The notes: generated by a model from the sequence alone, not told the origin. 64,000 nucleotides of DNA from DATAXP01 sp963708675 (GCA_963708675.1 CAVPTO010000003.1:2976001-3040000), one strand, 5' to 3'. Shown: positions 47,406 through 56,233, numbered from the stretch's first letter. Made by a program: numbers and translations.

Positions 47406-48449
47406 TTATTCGGGTGACGCAACGGATTGCCGAGTTAATCCCGGCCACTGCCGCACGACCTCTGCGCCGAATAGTTTCGTCATGATTTCGAGACGTTTCT
47501 CGGGCTTATTCGCGCGAGTATAGATCGCGGACGGCTGTTCGAGCCGGCTTTCCAACTGGTAACTACCATCCGGTTGCGCTTCCATTCCCGCCAGCGTGTA
47601 AGTCACCGTGACAATCTGATTCTGCTTGTCCCGGCGGAATACGATCGCCTTACGCAATACTTTGGTTTCCGAATCGATCTCCAAGCGAACCTCTTTGAGC
47701 CACGGCAATCTTCGGCCTCGATTGTCGGAGGCATGCACCACCTTGAGGCCTGGCAGAGAAGCGTCGTGATTCCAGGTTAGCGTGAAATCGCGCAGCACCT
47801 CATCAAGCATGGTTTCCAATCGCATGCTGAGAATGTCACAACTGGTGTCGAGCCAGGCGGGAACTTCATCGGGTTCCAGTTTATATCCCGTGCGGCGACC
47901 GTACGTTGTCCAGTACGCACCCGTTTCATCACGTCCCCAAGCCCAGCGATGCTCCGTATTCGTTGACTCTAGAAAGAACTGATCGCCGCGTGTCCACAGG
48001 CGATCGATGCGATTCACCGGAACACGATCCGCACTCGCATACCCGGGGTCTTGCACCTCGACCACATAACAGCGATCGACCGGCAAGGCGTGTATTAACT
48101 GAGTTTCTCGCACGACTGCAGCGGCACTCTCTCGTTCGGTGGATCGCAATACAAATGCCACGAGCACGATTGCCGCCAGCGATGCCGCGGCAGTTGCGAA
48201 GCGTCGCAACGCACGCGAACTCGCGAATCGCTCGAATCTGCCGAATGGCATACGAGTCGTTTTCAAGCCGTTCGACTTTGCCAAACCTTCGACGACAGGT
48301 TCAGAAAGTATTGCCAGATCGACTTGGGCGACATTGCTTTGAATCCGTGCCAGAAGCGGCCGTGGATCAAACAACTCGGCCTGCTGCTCCAAGTGCCTCA
48401 GCACTAGGGCGTCAATTTCGTCATCCGAAAAAGATGGGGCATTGCTCAT
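47406..48449 (-). CDS. single-pass membrane protein, probable anti-sigma factor with lipoprotein-localisation-like periplasmic domain
   Basis: 347 residues. An N-terminal cytoplasmic part (about 1-80, SFSDDEIDALVLRHLEQQAE) is followed by one membrane helix (about 88-108, FATAAASLAAIVLVAFVL). A periplasmic domain rich in beta strands follows (CYVVEVQDPGYASADRVPVN, LWTRGDQFFLESTNTEHRWA, EVRLEIDSETKVLRKAIVFR, VTVTYTLAGMEAQPDGSYQL), resembling LolA/RseB-like sensors. It overlaps the sigma gene by ATGA, the usual layout of sigma/anti-sigma pairs. No named family is certain. Confidence 0.7.
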   Translation of the reverse strand: MSNAPSFSDDEIDALVLRHLEQQAELFDPRPLLARIQSNVAQVDLAILSEPVVEGLAKSNGLKTTRMPFGRFERFASSRALRRFATAAASLAAIVLVAFVLRSTERESAAAVVRETQLIHALPVDRCYVVEVQDPGYASADRVPVNRIDRLWTRGDQFFLESTNTEHRWAWGRDETGAYWTTYGRRTGYKLEPDEVPAWLDTSCDILSMRLETMLDEVLRDFTLTWNHDASLPGLKVVHASDNRGRRLPWLKEVRLEIDSETKVLRKAIVFRRDKQNQIVTVTYTLAGMEAQPDGSYQLESRLEQPSAIYTRANKPEKRLEIMTKLFGAEVVRQWPGLTRQSVASPE

Positions 48450-48997
48450 GCCGACTCCTCACCGAAGGTACGCTTCAAATAGTCTGCTACGGCACGCCGA
48501 GCACGATGCACCAGAACACCGGCGTTACTCTCGCTAACCTCCACCGCACGCGCAATCTCGGCCAATGAGTAGCCCATACTTTTCAATTCCAAGGCTGCAC
48601 GCTGCTCGACGGTAAGCTGCGCCAGCGCGAAACCAATCGCATCGTTCATTTCGCGCCGCGCAAGGATCGCCGCCGGGGTTTCGGATTGGTGGTCAATCAT
48701 CATCTGATCGGTCGGTTCCTCGTCGTCGCCGCGATGAATGCTGACGGTGCGCTGCCCTTTTCGCGCGTGATCGATGCAGGCGTTGGTAATCGAGCGATAT
48801 AAGAGCTTCGTGCCATCACGCGCGAGGTCGTAACGACTCGATTTCTGCAACAGTCGGCAGTAGCAATCATGCACGAGGTCGTCGGCATCCGACGAATTGC
48901 TCAATAGCGATTGGGCGAACCGAACCGCCCGCGGCAAGGTGTTCAGCACCCAGGCGTCGAGCGGTTGTCGATCGGATCGGCCATCGTTCTCTGGCAA
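48446..48997 (-). CDS. ECF-family RNA polymerase sigma factor
   Basis: 183 residues. Region 2: AVRFAQSLLSNSSDADDLVH, DCYCRLLQKSSRYD, KLLYRSITNACIDHARKG. Region 4: AQLTVEQRAALELKSMGYSL, AEIARAVEVSESNAGVLVHR. The start appears to be TTG at 48997 with GAGG eight bases upstream. It heads an operon of sigma factor, anti-sigma-like protein, EF-hand/DUF1592 protein, DUF1552 protein, beta-propeller protein and hydrolase, and presumably transcribes the same set in response to an envelope or substrate signal. Confidence 0.9.
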   Translation of the reverse strand: MPENDGRSDRQPLDAWVLNTLPRAVRFAQSLLSNSSDADDLVHDCYCRLLQKSSRYDLARDGTKLLYRSITNACIDHARKGQRTVSIHRGDDEEPTDQMMIDHQSETPAAILARREMNDAIGFALAQLTVEQRAALELKSMGYSLAEIARAVEVSESNAGVLVHRARRAVADYLKRTFGEESA

Positions 48998-49348
48998 TTC
49001 GACCTCGACGGTCTCACCACTATGGCGGACTCGGGACTGACGAAACCGCCTCCACCTACCTACTACAACGAAACGCAGGGCATTTCCTTACAAAAGCCCA
49101 GCTATGATTTCTCCGTAGGATGTCACGGAGATCGTCAATCGTTGCCGCGCTGCAAATGCGCTGCATTTTTGGCGGGTTTCAGAATCGCTCTATCGCGCGA
49201 ACGATTCGGAACATCTTCTATTCAACCTCATGCCAATGCTGAGGTTCCGCCAGTCGCCGCGGCGGCTGAGAGATACGGGCGACAGGAAGACCGCCTGTCG
49301 CCTCGAGCGGCGCAAGTCGTTTGATAACAGCCAGTTAAAAATAAAAAG
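48998..49348. other. intergenic stretch upstream of the second ECF operon
   Basis: About 350 bases between the sigma gene start (minus) and repeat B. It must contain the operon promoter, but no clear motif stands out. The AAAAATAAAAAG stretch at 49338-49349 just before repeat B is the only AT-rich spot. I see no gene. Confidence 0.4.
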
Positions 49349-49480
49349 CCGGGGCGACAGGACACCAATTGAACTTTTTTTGGCAGGCCTGGCAGACTGG
49401 GAAGGTTCAATTAGCCAATCGTTACCGCAAGCATGAGCCACTTGCGATACGGATCAGCGTCGGTCGATATGACCAACGCA
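49349..49480 (+). repeat. dispersed repeat B, copy 3
   Basis: From CGGGGCGACAGGACACCAAT through the inverted arms TTGAAC/GTTCAA around GCAGGCCTGGCA, to GACCAACGCA, it matches the copy at 16735 with few differences. Flanking sequences are unrelated, so the edges are real repeat boundaries. It separates the second ECF operon from the efflux-pump fragments. Confidence 0.8.
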
Positions 49481-49535
49481 CTAACGGAATCAGGCATTCT
49501 CGGGAGTCGAAGTGCGTCGACGTGCGCCGCGTTCG

Positions 49536-49844
49536 TTACGGTCGAGCATTGAGCGGCACAGGGCCAACGACGGCGCGCTCGAGGTCTGCCATCCGTACAT
49601 GGAATTCGGCGATGGCTTGCTGGTGCTTCTCCCGAAGAGAGATCACCTGGCGTTGAGCTGAGACGAGACGCAAGAAGTCTCCGCGACCGGCGACGTAATC
49701 GGCACGGGCGGATGAGACGTTCTGGGTCGCGGCGGGTAAGACGCGATCTTCGTAAATCTGTACGACGCGACGCATCTCGATCACTCTCTCGTAGGCTGTT
49801 TGAACGTCGTTATTGATGTCGTCGATGCGCTGTTCGTACCCCCA
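49536..49844 (-). pseudogene. C-terminal fragment of a TolC/CusC-type outer-membrane efflux protein
   Basis: In one frame: WGYEQRIDDINNDVQTAYER, VIEMRRVVQIYEDRVLPAAT, YVAGRGDFLRLVSAQRQVIS, LREKHQQAIAEFHVRMADLE and a stop after LNARP. This is the last helical hairpin of outer-membrane efflux proteins (the usual A-x2-Y-x-AGR-x-DFLxLLxAQR order). Everything upstream of ~49844 is missing and the sequence switches abruptly to an opposite-strand RND fragment. It is non-functional alone. Confidence 0.75.
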
Positions 49845-50089
49845 CCGATCCGGCGCCGTTGGACATGGTCGAGACGTTCGTGAACTTTCGTGCCAGGGAA
49901 TTCTGGCCTAAGCGCGTGCTCAAGTTTCTAGATGCCGCCATTCAAACGAGGCGTATTCTCGTCGAGCTCGAAAAACTGCGGTTCGTGTCGCGATCACCGC
50001 AAACGGAAGATCGTGAATCGCTCGTCAACGATGCGGCACAGAAGGCGCTTGACTTCGGGCGATGCGACTTTGAAATGCCTGCGTGTTAA
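49844..50089 (+). pseudogene. fragment of a CzcA/CusA-type heavy-metal RND pump
   Basis: The frame TDPAPLDMVETFVNFRAREF, then WPKRVLKFLDAAIQTRRILV, resembles the conserved segment of CzcA-type pumps that reads D-P-x-P-x-x-MVET-x-x-x-FRP-x-x-x-WP. The remaining ~35 residues have no clear match and a stop follows. Its 5' edge coincides with the edge of the outer-membrane efflux fragment on the other strand, so two pieces of a czcCBA-like operon have been joined head to head by rearrangement. Confidence 0.6.
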
Positions 50090-50148
50090 GAACGCGATTC
50101 GGCTGCGGTTGATTCGGCATCCTGTTGTTCAATGATGGGAGGACGACA

Positions 50149-50298
50149 ATGGAATCGAGAGAATCATTAGGGCGTACGTATGACCGATGTGTCGCTGAAG
50201 GGACTCGCCCGGCTGGAAGACTTCAAGACCTGTCGCAGCGGGCTGCCCTCACCAAATACACAGCAATCCATCTGCTCGACGGTGTTAACGGCGCTTAA
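50149..50298 (+). CDS. possible 49-residue small protein
   Basis: A strong ribosome site (GGGAGGACGACA) precedes ATG 50149; the frame MESRESLGRTYDRCVAEGTR continues to GVNGA and a stop. An overlapping frame from 50180 encodes 54 residues. Neither resembles a family I know. It may be a relic associated with the efflux fragments. Confidence 0.25.
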   Translation: MESRESLGRTYDRCVAEGTRPAGRLQDLSQRAALTKYTAIHLLDGVNGA

Positions 50299-50483
50299 TC
50301 GGAGCCTGTTTGAGATCATTCACGACGAATTGCGAGGAGGCTAATAATGCATCTGGCGGTGTTCCAGCGGGTTCGTGAGGTTGTTGTTCTGGTGGTGTCA
50401 TAGAACGAGCTCGCTAGGGGTGGTAAAGTGCTTTGGGGCTAACTACACAGGTGTGCCGAGAGCGTTCATCCGGATAACGCTCG

Positions 50484-52436
50484 ATGAAAGCTACGATGGC
50501 GTCAAGCTGCGAGAATGACGAACCATTGGCTGGTCCCGCAAGAGCCGATAATGCCGATGAGCTGTCGGCATTGCGCCTTCTGCTCGACGGGACCTCGCAT
50601 CGCACGGGCGAAGACTTTTTTCATTCGTTGGCTAAGAATTTAGCTGCCGCGGTCGGGACGAGGTACGCCTTCGTTGCCGAGTTTGCCGACGTGAACACGC
50701 GAGTGCGTACGCTGGCCTTTTGGGTCGGCGATCGTATCGGAGCAAATATCGAATTCGACCTCGCTGGGACACCCTGCCAAGCGGTGATCGCCGGCAAGCT
50801 CTGTCATTACCCACAAAACGTTCGGCAGCTGTTCCCCAAGGATCAGATCGCACTCGACCTCAACCTCGAAAGCTATTTGGGCGTTCCGTTATTGGATGCG
50901 AGGGGAAAAACGCTCGGCCATCTGGCGGTGTTCGATGACCGGCCGATGCCTACCGAGGCGAAGCGGCTCTACGCTTTTCGCGTCTTTGCAAATCGCGCCG
51001 CGGCAGAGCTTGAGCGGCTTGGAGTGGAGCGGTTACTGCTCAAGAGTGAACAACGCTTCCGCGACCTATACCAAGAGGCGCCTATTGCCTACGTGATCGA
51101 AGATTCGGAGTCGCGGCTGGTCAGCGCGAATCGATGTGCGCTTCGAATCCTCGGACTTAAACCGGACGAAGTTGAAAGCACCACGATCTCGGAATTGATT
51201 CCCAACAAGCCCGATGCGCGGCAGCGCCTGAAAGAAGCACTGGCATCGGTCGGAAGCGGAACTGACACGAGTGGCACGGTGCTCGAGTTGCGCCGTCGCG
51301 ACAACCATCAGCCGGTCTGGGTGCAGTGTTGGTCGATACCTGAATCCGGAGGCCAATACACTCGCACGATGTTCATCGACATCACCGAGCGTGTGCTCGC
51401 CGAGCAGGCGCGGAACCGTTTGGAGCAGCAGAACGCTTACCTCGTCGAAGAGATCAAATCGGTCCATAACTTTGACGAGATCATTGGCCGCAGCCCTGCG
51501 CTTGCCAAGGTTCTCGACAACGTCCGACTCGTCGCGCCTACGAATACTTCCGTGCTTATCACCGGCGAAACCGGCTCGGGCAAGGAGCTGATCGCTCGAG
51601 CGATTCACTCGGCAAGCGTTCGTCGGGACAAGCCGCTGATCAAGGTCAACTGCGCGGCACTGCCGACCGGCCTTGTCGAAAGCGAGTTGTTCGGCCATGA
51701 GAAAGGCGCGTTTACCGGCGCGATCCAAAAACGCATCGGACGCTTTGAGCTGGCCGAGGGTGGAACGATCTTCTTGGACGAGATCGGTGATCTTCCGCTC
51801 GACGTTCAGGTGAAACTGCTACGCATTTTGCAAGAGCGCGAGTTCGAACGCATCGGCAGCTCCGTGACGATTCAAGTTGACGTGCGAATTATCGCCGCCA
51901 CGAACCGTGACTTGCTCAAGGCAGTTCGCGAGAAGATGTTCCGCGAGGACTTGTACTACCGTCTGAACGTCTTTCCGGTCACGCTTCCCCCGCTGCGCGA
52001 GCGAAAAGAAGACATTCCATTGTTGGCGCAGTTCCTCGTTGAGAAGTTTGCACCGCTAGTTGGCAAGCGACTGGAAGGGATCAGCCCGGAGGCGATCGAG
52101 TTGCTGCAGGCCTACTCGTGGCCTGGCAACGTGCGAGAGCTAGAAAATGTCCTCGAGCGGGCCGTAATCCTTTGCCGCGAGCCCGTACTCGAGATCGATC
52201 CGATGTTAGTGGCCGCGAATTGGACTTCGATCCAGGAGGTCATCGATACAGAGGCAAGCGATAAAGCGGCAAGCGATGTATCCTCCACCCTGCAAGCCGT
52301 CGAACGAAATCATATTCGTGCGATCTTGGAGCAGACGGGGGGTCTGATCGAGGGAGACCGGGGCGCGGCAGCCATTCTAGGGCTAAACCCGAGCACTCTA
52401 CGCAGCCGACTGAAGAAGCTCGGAATCGCGCGGTAG
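50484..52436 (+). CDS. sigma-54-dependent activator with GAF and PAS sensors
   Basis: 650 residues. GAF domain (about 38-180: GEDFFHSLAKNLAAAVGTRY, AFVAEFADVNTRVRTLAFWV, SYLGVPLLDARGKTLGHLAV); PAS domain (about 190-310: FRDLYQEAPIAYVIEDSESR); AAA+ core with Walker A GETGSGKE (about 361), canonical GAFTGA loop (about 409-414), Walker B GTIFLDEIGDLPLD and DLYYRLNVFPVTLPPLRERK; Fis-type HTH at the end (AAAILGLNPSTLRSRLKKLG). The start is ATG 50484 or 50496. A probable sigma-54 promoter sits before the downstream STAS gene, so local activation of the 52.6-59.3 kb genes is plausible. Confidence 0.93.
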   Translation: MKATMASSCENDEPLAGPARADNADELSALRLLLDGTSHRTGEDFFHSLAKNLAAAVGTRYAFVAEFADVNTRVRTLAFWVGDRIGANIEFDLAGTPCQAVIAGKLCHYPQNVRQLFPKDQIALDLNLESYLGVPLLDARGKTLGHLAVFDDRPMPTEAKRLYAFRVFANRAAAELERLGVERLLLKSEQRFRDLYQEAPIAYVIEDSESRLVSANRCALRILGLKPDEVESTTISELIPNKPDARQRLKEALASVGSGTDTSGTVLELRRRDNHQPVWVQCWSIPESGGQYTRTMFIDITERVLAEQARNRLEQQNAYLVEEIKSVHNFDEIIGRSPALAKVLDNVRLVAPTNTSVLITGETGSGKELIARAIHSASVRRDKPLIKVNCAALPTGLVESELFGHEKGAFTGAIQKRIGRFELAEGGTIFLDEIGDLPLDVQVKLLRILQEREFERIGSSVTIQVDVRIIAATNRDLLKAVREKMFREDLYYRLNVFPVTLPPLRERKEDIPLLAQFLVEKFAPLVGKRLEGISPEAIELLQAYSWPGNVRELENVLERAVILCREPVLEIDPMLVAANWTSIQEVIDTEASDKAASDVSSTLQAVERNHIRAILEQTGGLIEGDRGAAAILGLNPSTLRSRLKKLGIAR

Positions 52437-52581
52437 CCGCGACAGATCACGGCCGCCACGAAATGTCGCGACCTACGCAGACCATGCCCTGCAGGTCGCT
52501 ATAAGGCTTTTCGCGCACTCATGACCTTAAGCCGATGCGGCATTTCTCTTTGCCGTTCGCTGCGCCATGGCCGCCGCCGTT

Positions 52582-52598
52582 TTGGCATCGCGTTCGCT
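52582..52598 (+). promoter_or_regulatory. candidate sigma-54 promoter before the STAS gene
   Basis: TTGGCATCGCGTTCGCT has TGGC-N7-TCGC, one base from TGGC-N7-TTGC, with GG (52584-52585) and GC (52596-52597) exactly 10 bases apart. The STAS gene starts at 52633, about 36 bases on. A sigma-54 activator gene ends 150 bases upstream, which makes the site more credible. Confidence 0.5.
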
Positions 52599-52632
52599 TG
52601 AGTAGCGTCCATCGATTCCTAGGGATAACGCC

Positions 52633-52917
52633 ATGCTTCGCATCACGCGCATCGATGATGCTGAAAACTGTCCGACCATCAAGCTCGAAGGCAAGCTGCT
52701 TGGTCTCTGGGTCGAAGAGGTTGCACGAGCCGTTGCCGCGAGCAATGCCTCAGGCGAATGCTTACGACTGGATTTGTCGAGCGTAAGCCATGCCGACACG
52801 GCCGGTATCGCGCTCTTACGCTCGTTGCTCGCGCGCCGAATCACCATCGCGGGCAGTTCGGGATACATCGCTCGACTGCTCGCTGAGGACGAATCAAGAC
52901 ATTTAAACGTCAAATAA
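52633..52917 (+). CDS. STAS-domain protein (anti-sigma antagonist-like)
   Basis: 94 residues, a single STAS fold: ITRIDDAENCPTIKLEGKLL, GECLRLDLSSVSHADTAGIA, LLRSLLARRITIAGSSGYIA. The loop HADTAGIALL corresponds to the DSSG loop of SpoIIAA, with Thr in the phosphorylatable place. No partner kinase or sigma factor lies beside it; instead it sits between a sigma-54 activator and a Crp/Fnr regulator (18-base gap), suggesting a switch in that regulatory set. Confidence 0.85.
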   Translation: MLRITRIDDAENCPTIKLEGKLLGLWVEEVARAVAASNASGECLRLDLSSVSHADTAGIALLRSLLARRITIAGSSGYIARLLAEDESRHLNVK

Positions 52918-52935
52918 CGATCGAAGAGAATCGAG

Positions 52936-53631
52936 ATGATACTGAGAAAAGGCTGGGCGGTTCGATTTGGCGAGGAGTGCGCGAAGTTGCGTTCGGCGCG
53001 GCAACGGACATTCGCCGACGGAGAATCCGTCTATCTACAGATACCGCCGGGAGAATGTCTGCTCGTCCTGAGCGGATACGTCAAGCTTTTGGAATCGCGG
53101 AGCAATGACGATCGAATTGTTCGACTGCTTCTTGGTCAGGGTGGGCTTTTCGGCGATCGCCCTTTTCGAGAGAGCGCATTTCGCGGATTTCTGTCGCCTC
53201 AACCCGAGCACGCCATAGCCCACGGCCGCGCTCACGTGCTTCAGTTCGATCGTGGAGATCTCGAAGCAGCTACTCGGATACACTCGGCGCTTTCCGTTTT
53301 GATGCTCGAGTCAATGGGCTCTCGAACGGAGTTTCTCGAGCGGCGTCTGCTTTGGCAGTTCACGAGCCCGATTCGAGCCCGGATGGCCGCGACGCTGCGC
53401 GACTTGATTTGCTTTGAGAGCCAACACTGCGAGGACAGCTACACAATTGACGTTCGACTCACTCATCAAGATCTCGCCGAACTCGTCGGTGCCGCACGCC
53501 CCGTCGTCAGCGCCGAATTGTCGCGCATGCGCGAAGAAGGCTTGATCGACTACGCGCGCAGCTACCTCCGCGTCGAAGACTTGCCAGGCCTCGACCGGAT
53601 CGCGGTCGGATTATGCGCCTCCGAGCGCTAA
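52936..53631 (+). CDS. Crp/Fnr-family transcription regulator
   Basis: 231 residues. The effector domain (about 25-125) has the cyclic-nucleotide-like beta roll (RTFADGESVYLQIPPGECLL, VLSGYVKLLESRSNDDRIVR, LLLGQGGLFGDRPF). The C-terminal winged helix (about 150-220) reads RMAATLRDLICFESQHCEDS, RLTHQDLAELVGAARPVVSA, ELSRMREEGLIDYARSYLRV. There is no N-terminal Cys cluster for Fe-S, so it is not a classical Fnr; heme-, NO- or nucleotide-sensing subfamilies remain possible. NO sensing would fit the P460 genes downstream, but that is inference. Confidence 0.88.
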   Translation: MILRKGWAVRFGEECAKLRSARQRTFADGESVYLQIPPGECLLVLSGYVKLLESRSNDDRIVRLLLGQGGLFGDRPFRESAFRGFLSPQPEHAIAHGRAHVLQFDRGDLEAATRIHSALSVLMLESMGSRTEFLERRLLWQFTSPIRARMAATLRDLICFESQHCEDSYTIDVRLTHQDLAELVGAARPVVSAELSRMREEGLIDYARSYLRVEDLPGLDRIAVGLCASER

Positions 53632-53676
53632 TAAGTCTGCTCACTTCCTCTGAAAGGTCGAACGCCCGGCACGATG

Positions 53677-53698
53677 CGATAGCAACGCTATGCTATCG
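53677..53698. promoter_or_regulatory. inverted repeat downstream of the crp/fnr-like gene
   Basis: CGATAGC (53677-53683) and GCTATCG (53692-53698) are perfect 7-base arms around AACGCTAT, 46 bases after the regulator's stop. It could be a small terminator or an operator for the next gene; no T-run is present. Confidence 0.35.
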
Positions 53699-53858
53699 GC
53701 TTAAGCTGGCGAGCGCTTGCAAATGCGCCAAATTGGCCCGCCGGTGAAGCTAGCATTATGCTTGAGGCAGCGCGAGCCCGCATCGCTCCTTACGTTCGAA
53801 GAGCGCCCAGCCGATATAGACGGCAGAGTTTTACTGCACCTCGATTTCGAGGCCGGCC

Positions 53859-54727
53859 ATGTGCGCTGTTCGAATCATGCTCGTCGCCGTCGTCGCTTGC
53901 ACGACGGGCTGTACGGCGGGCCGCCTTCGGCAGCGGACCATCAATCAAGGGAGCACTTTGCCTGAGTTGCAGTATCAGCAAGTTCTCAGCAATCTGGCGC
54001 TGTTCGCTCGAAATCCGTCAGCCCTGCCGTGGCATGTAAACCTTCGCGAGGGCACCACGCAGATCACCGACTCGGCGACTGCCGGCTCACTTGTCGACCT
54101 TGGACCACCGGCAGTCACCCAGCCGCAAATTTTCGGCTCGAGAACGGCTGTCGCGCAGTGGGGTATGTCGCCGGTGATCGATACTACCGAGCTGCAATTA
54201 TTGCGCATCGCCTATCGTCGAGCGTTTGCGCGCAGGAGATGCCGTCGTCCGATTTGCTCGATGAATTGGCGCATGAGTTAAAAGACCAGCTGGCATCCAA
54301 CTCCGATCTCCGAAACGAATCCGAGGTGTTTTACGAGTTGGAAGGTGTCAAGAGCATGACGCCGAGTGAACTCGATTCGCAAATCATCACGACGAACGAC
54401 GCCGAATTCTGCAATGACTGCGAGATGCCGGATCGTAAGGTTTCGCCACTTGCAAGAAACGTGTGTCGAAAGCTCGAGATGATCGAGCGCGATCTGGCCA
54501 AGATTCAACCCGGATGGTTTCACGTGGGTTGCAAGCGCGACGTGCCGAAGTCAGCATGCTATGTCGGCCGAAGTGGCGAATGTTATGTGTGGGTTGAGTG
54601 TGATGGACGCGAGGCGTTGACCGAGTTCACGCTAACCGTGATGAAACTCTCGACACTCATCAAAGAAACACAGACGCTCATTAGCCCGGGGTCTGTGAAG
54701 TTTTCGCCGGGAGACCGCGGCGGCTGA
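53859..54727 (+). CDS. hypothetical planctomycete lipoprotein, frameshifted
   Basis: About 288 residues. The start MCAVRIMLVAVVACTTGCTA gives a short lipoprotein leader with a possible lipobox VVAC or TTGC. The first frame carries LPELQYQQVLSNLALFARNP and VIDTTELQLLRIAYRRAFA. The second continues QEMPSSDLLDELAHELKDQL, NDAEFCNDCEMPDRKVSPLA, FHVGCKRDVPKSACYVGRSG and FTLTVMKLSTLIKETQTL. The frames meet at a GCGCGC run (54228-54233), where removing one CG unit joins them (RAFAQEMP). I know no function. It sits upstream of the P460 genes in the same direction. Confidence 0.65.
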
Positions 54728-54977
54728 GCCCTCGAATTCTGAGCATGTCCGTGGCGTGAAGGTCCCTCGGCGGCCTTAAACTCTCTCTCGACGCTGGCGA
54801 TCGATTTCGGTCGCTGTCGCTGTCCTGAGTGCCGATCGCGTCGCTATCAAATCCGCGACGCTTGTCATCTAGATGACAGACGGGCGCGCCTATCGCAATT
54901 TAGCATGGGCGACAGTGATGCGTCGGCCGGGGGACGGCGATGCGATTCTCGCTTCTCGAAAGGGACCAGGTGACGTC

Positions 54978-55577
54978 ATGCTGACAGTAAAACCATCGAA
55001 GCCGGAAATCTATCTGTCAGTTGCATGCCTGACGCTCGTGGTCACTGGGTTGTCCTACGTGTTCGCTGCGCCACCCGACGGCAAGAAGGCTCTTGTGGAA
55101 TTCACGGCGGATGGGAAGCTCAAGCAGCCTGTCGGCTATCGCGAGTGGGAATATGTCGGCACGCCGCTCACGCCCAACGAACTCAACGGTGGCGAGGCGC
55201 CGTTCCCTGACTTCCACATTGTTTATCTCGATCCTGAGAGCTTTGCTCACTACAAGGAGACTGGCAAGTTTCGTGATGGCGCGGTCATCGTCAAAGAGCT
55301 CGTCGCGATCGGCACGAAGGAGGCGAGCAGCGGCAAGGGCTATTTCATGGGCGACTACATCGGCCTCGAAACGGCCATCAAGGATTCAAAGCGATTCAAA
55401 GACGAACCTGGTAATTGGGGTTACTTCAGCTTCGGGCATCACTATCCGCTTAAGAAAGAAACAGAGGCGGAGACGACAGCCGCTTGCAATTCGTGCCATC
55501 AGGACAACGCCGATACGGACTGGATCTTTAGCCAGTACTACCCGGTCTTGCGAGCAGCGACCCCGAAGTCGAAATGA
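54978..55577 (+). CDS. cytochrome P460 family protein, copy 1
   Basis: 199 residues from ATG 54978 (AGGTGA upstream). A signal anchor (YLSVACLTLVVTGLSYVFA) precedes the P460 domain: KQPVGYREWEYVGTPLTPNE, FPDFHIVYLDPESFAHYKET, GKFRDGAVIVKELVAIGTKE, ASSGKGYFMGDYIGLETAIK, and the C-terminal heme site CNSCHQDNADTDWIFSQYYP. P460 cytochromes are periplasmic c-type hemes with an extra Lys-heme crosslink that oxidise hydroxylamine and bind NO; which Lys crosslinks here cannot be read directly. The downstream P460 at 56315 is its close paralogue. Confidence 0.9.
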   Translation: MLTVKPSKPEIYLSVACLTLVVTGLSYVFAAPPDGKKALVEFTADGKLKQPVGYREWEYVGTPLTPNELNGGEAPFPDFHIVYLDPESFAHYKETGKFRDGAVIVKELVAIGTKEASSGKGYFMGDYIGLETAIKDSKRFKDEPGNWGYFSFGHHYPLKKETEAETTAACNSCHQDNADTDWIFSQYYPVLRAATPKSK

Positions 55578-55633
55578 CAGACGCTGCTGTGCGTTCGTTC
55601 GAGACGACGACTCTCTTCAGCAAGGATAGTCCC

Positions 55634-56233
55634 ATGAAAACTAAAGTCGCCCGTTGGTTGACTGCATGCAGCACGGCGACGATGGCGCTCGTCGCGTCCT
55701 ATTCGACGCCGCCAAATAGCCAGGCCGAATCCACTGCTAACGACTTCTCGCCTTATGTCTCGAAGGACGGCGCCATTTCTCGGCCGATCGATTATCGCGA
55801 GACCTTCGTGCATCTCGGCTCCTGGGCGGTAGCCAAGAAGCAGAACGAGCCGGTTTTCGAGATGCACAACGTCTACGTGCGGCCAGAGGTGATCGCAGCG
55901 TACCGCCGTGACGGCAAATTCCCCGACGGCGCGGCGCTCGTCAAGGAGATTACGAATGTCAGCGCCGACAATCTCACCACAGGACGTTCGAGTTGGTCCA
56001 CTGACGACAAGATTTGGTTCGTGATGATCAAGGATGCGAAGGGGCGATTTCCAGACAATGACCTGTGGGGCGATGGTTGGGGCTGGGCCTTGTTCAAGTC
56101 GGACGATCCGGGGCGTCAGGTAGCAACCGACTACACGTCCGATTGCAAGACATGTCACATACCGGCCAGGCAAGACGACTGGATCTACGTCCGCGGATAC
56201 CCGGTGCTCGGCAAACGCGCCGCCGGTCATTGA
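55634..56233 (+). CDS. cytochrome P460 family protein, copy 2 (diverged)
   Basis: 199 residues from ATG 55634 with AAGGA upstream. Leader WLTACSTATMALVASYSTPP. The P460 core is clear (SRPIDYRETFVHLGSWAVAK, FEMHNVYVRPEVIAAYRRDG, KFPDGAALVKEITNVSADNL, DKIWFVMIKDAKGRFPDN, WGDGWGWALFKSDDPGR) with the heme motif CKTCHIPARQDDWIYVRGYP. It lacks the GKGYFMGD element of copies 1 and 3 and has a Trp-rich insert instead, so it may differ in substrate. It starts 57 bases after copy 1. Confidence 0.9.
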   Translation: MKTKVARWLTACSTATMALVASYSTPPNSQAESTANDFSPYVSKDGAISRPIDYRETFVHLGSWAVAKKQNEPVFEMHNVYVRPEVIAAYRRDGKFPDGAALVKEITNVSADNLTTGRSSWSTDDKIWFVMIKDAKGRFPDNDLWGDGWGWALFKSDDPGRQVATDYTSDCKTCHIPARQDDWIYVRGYPVLGKRAAGH

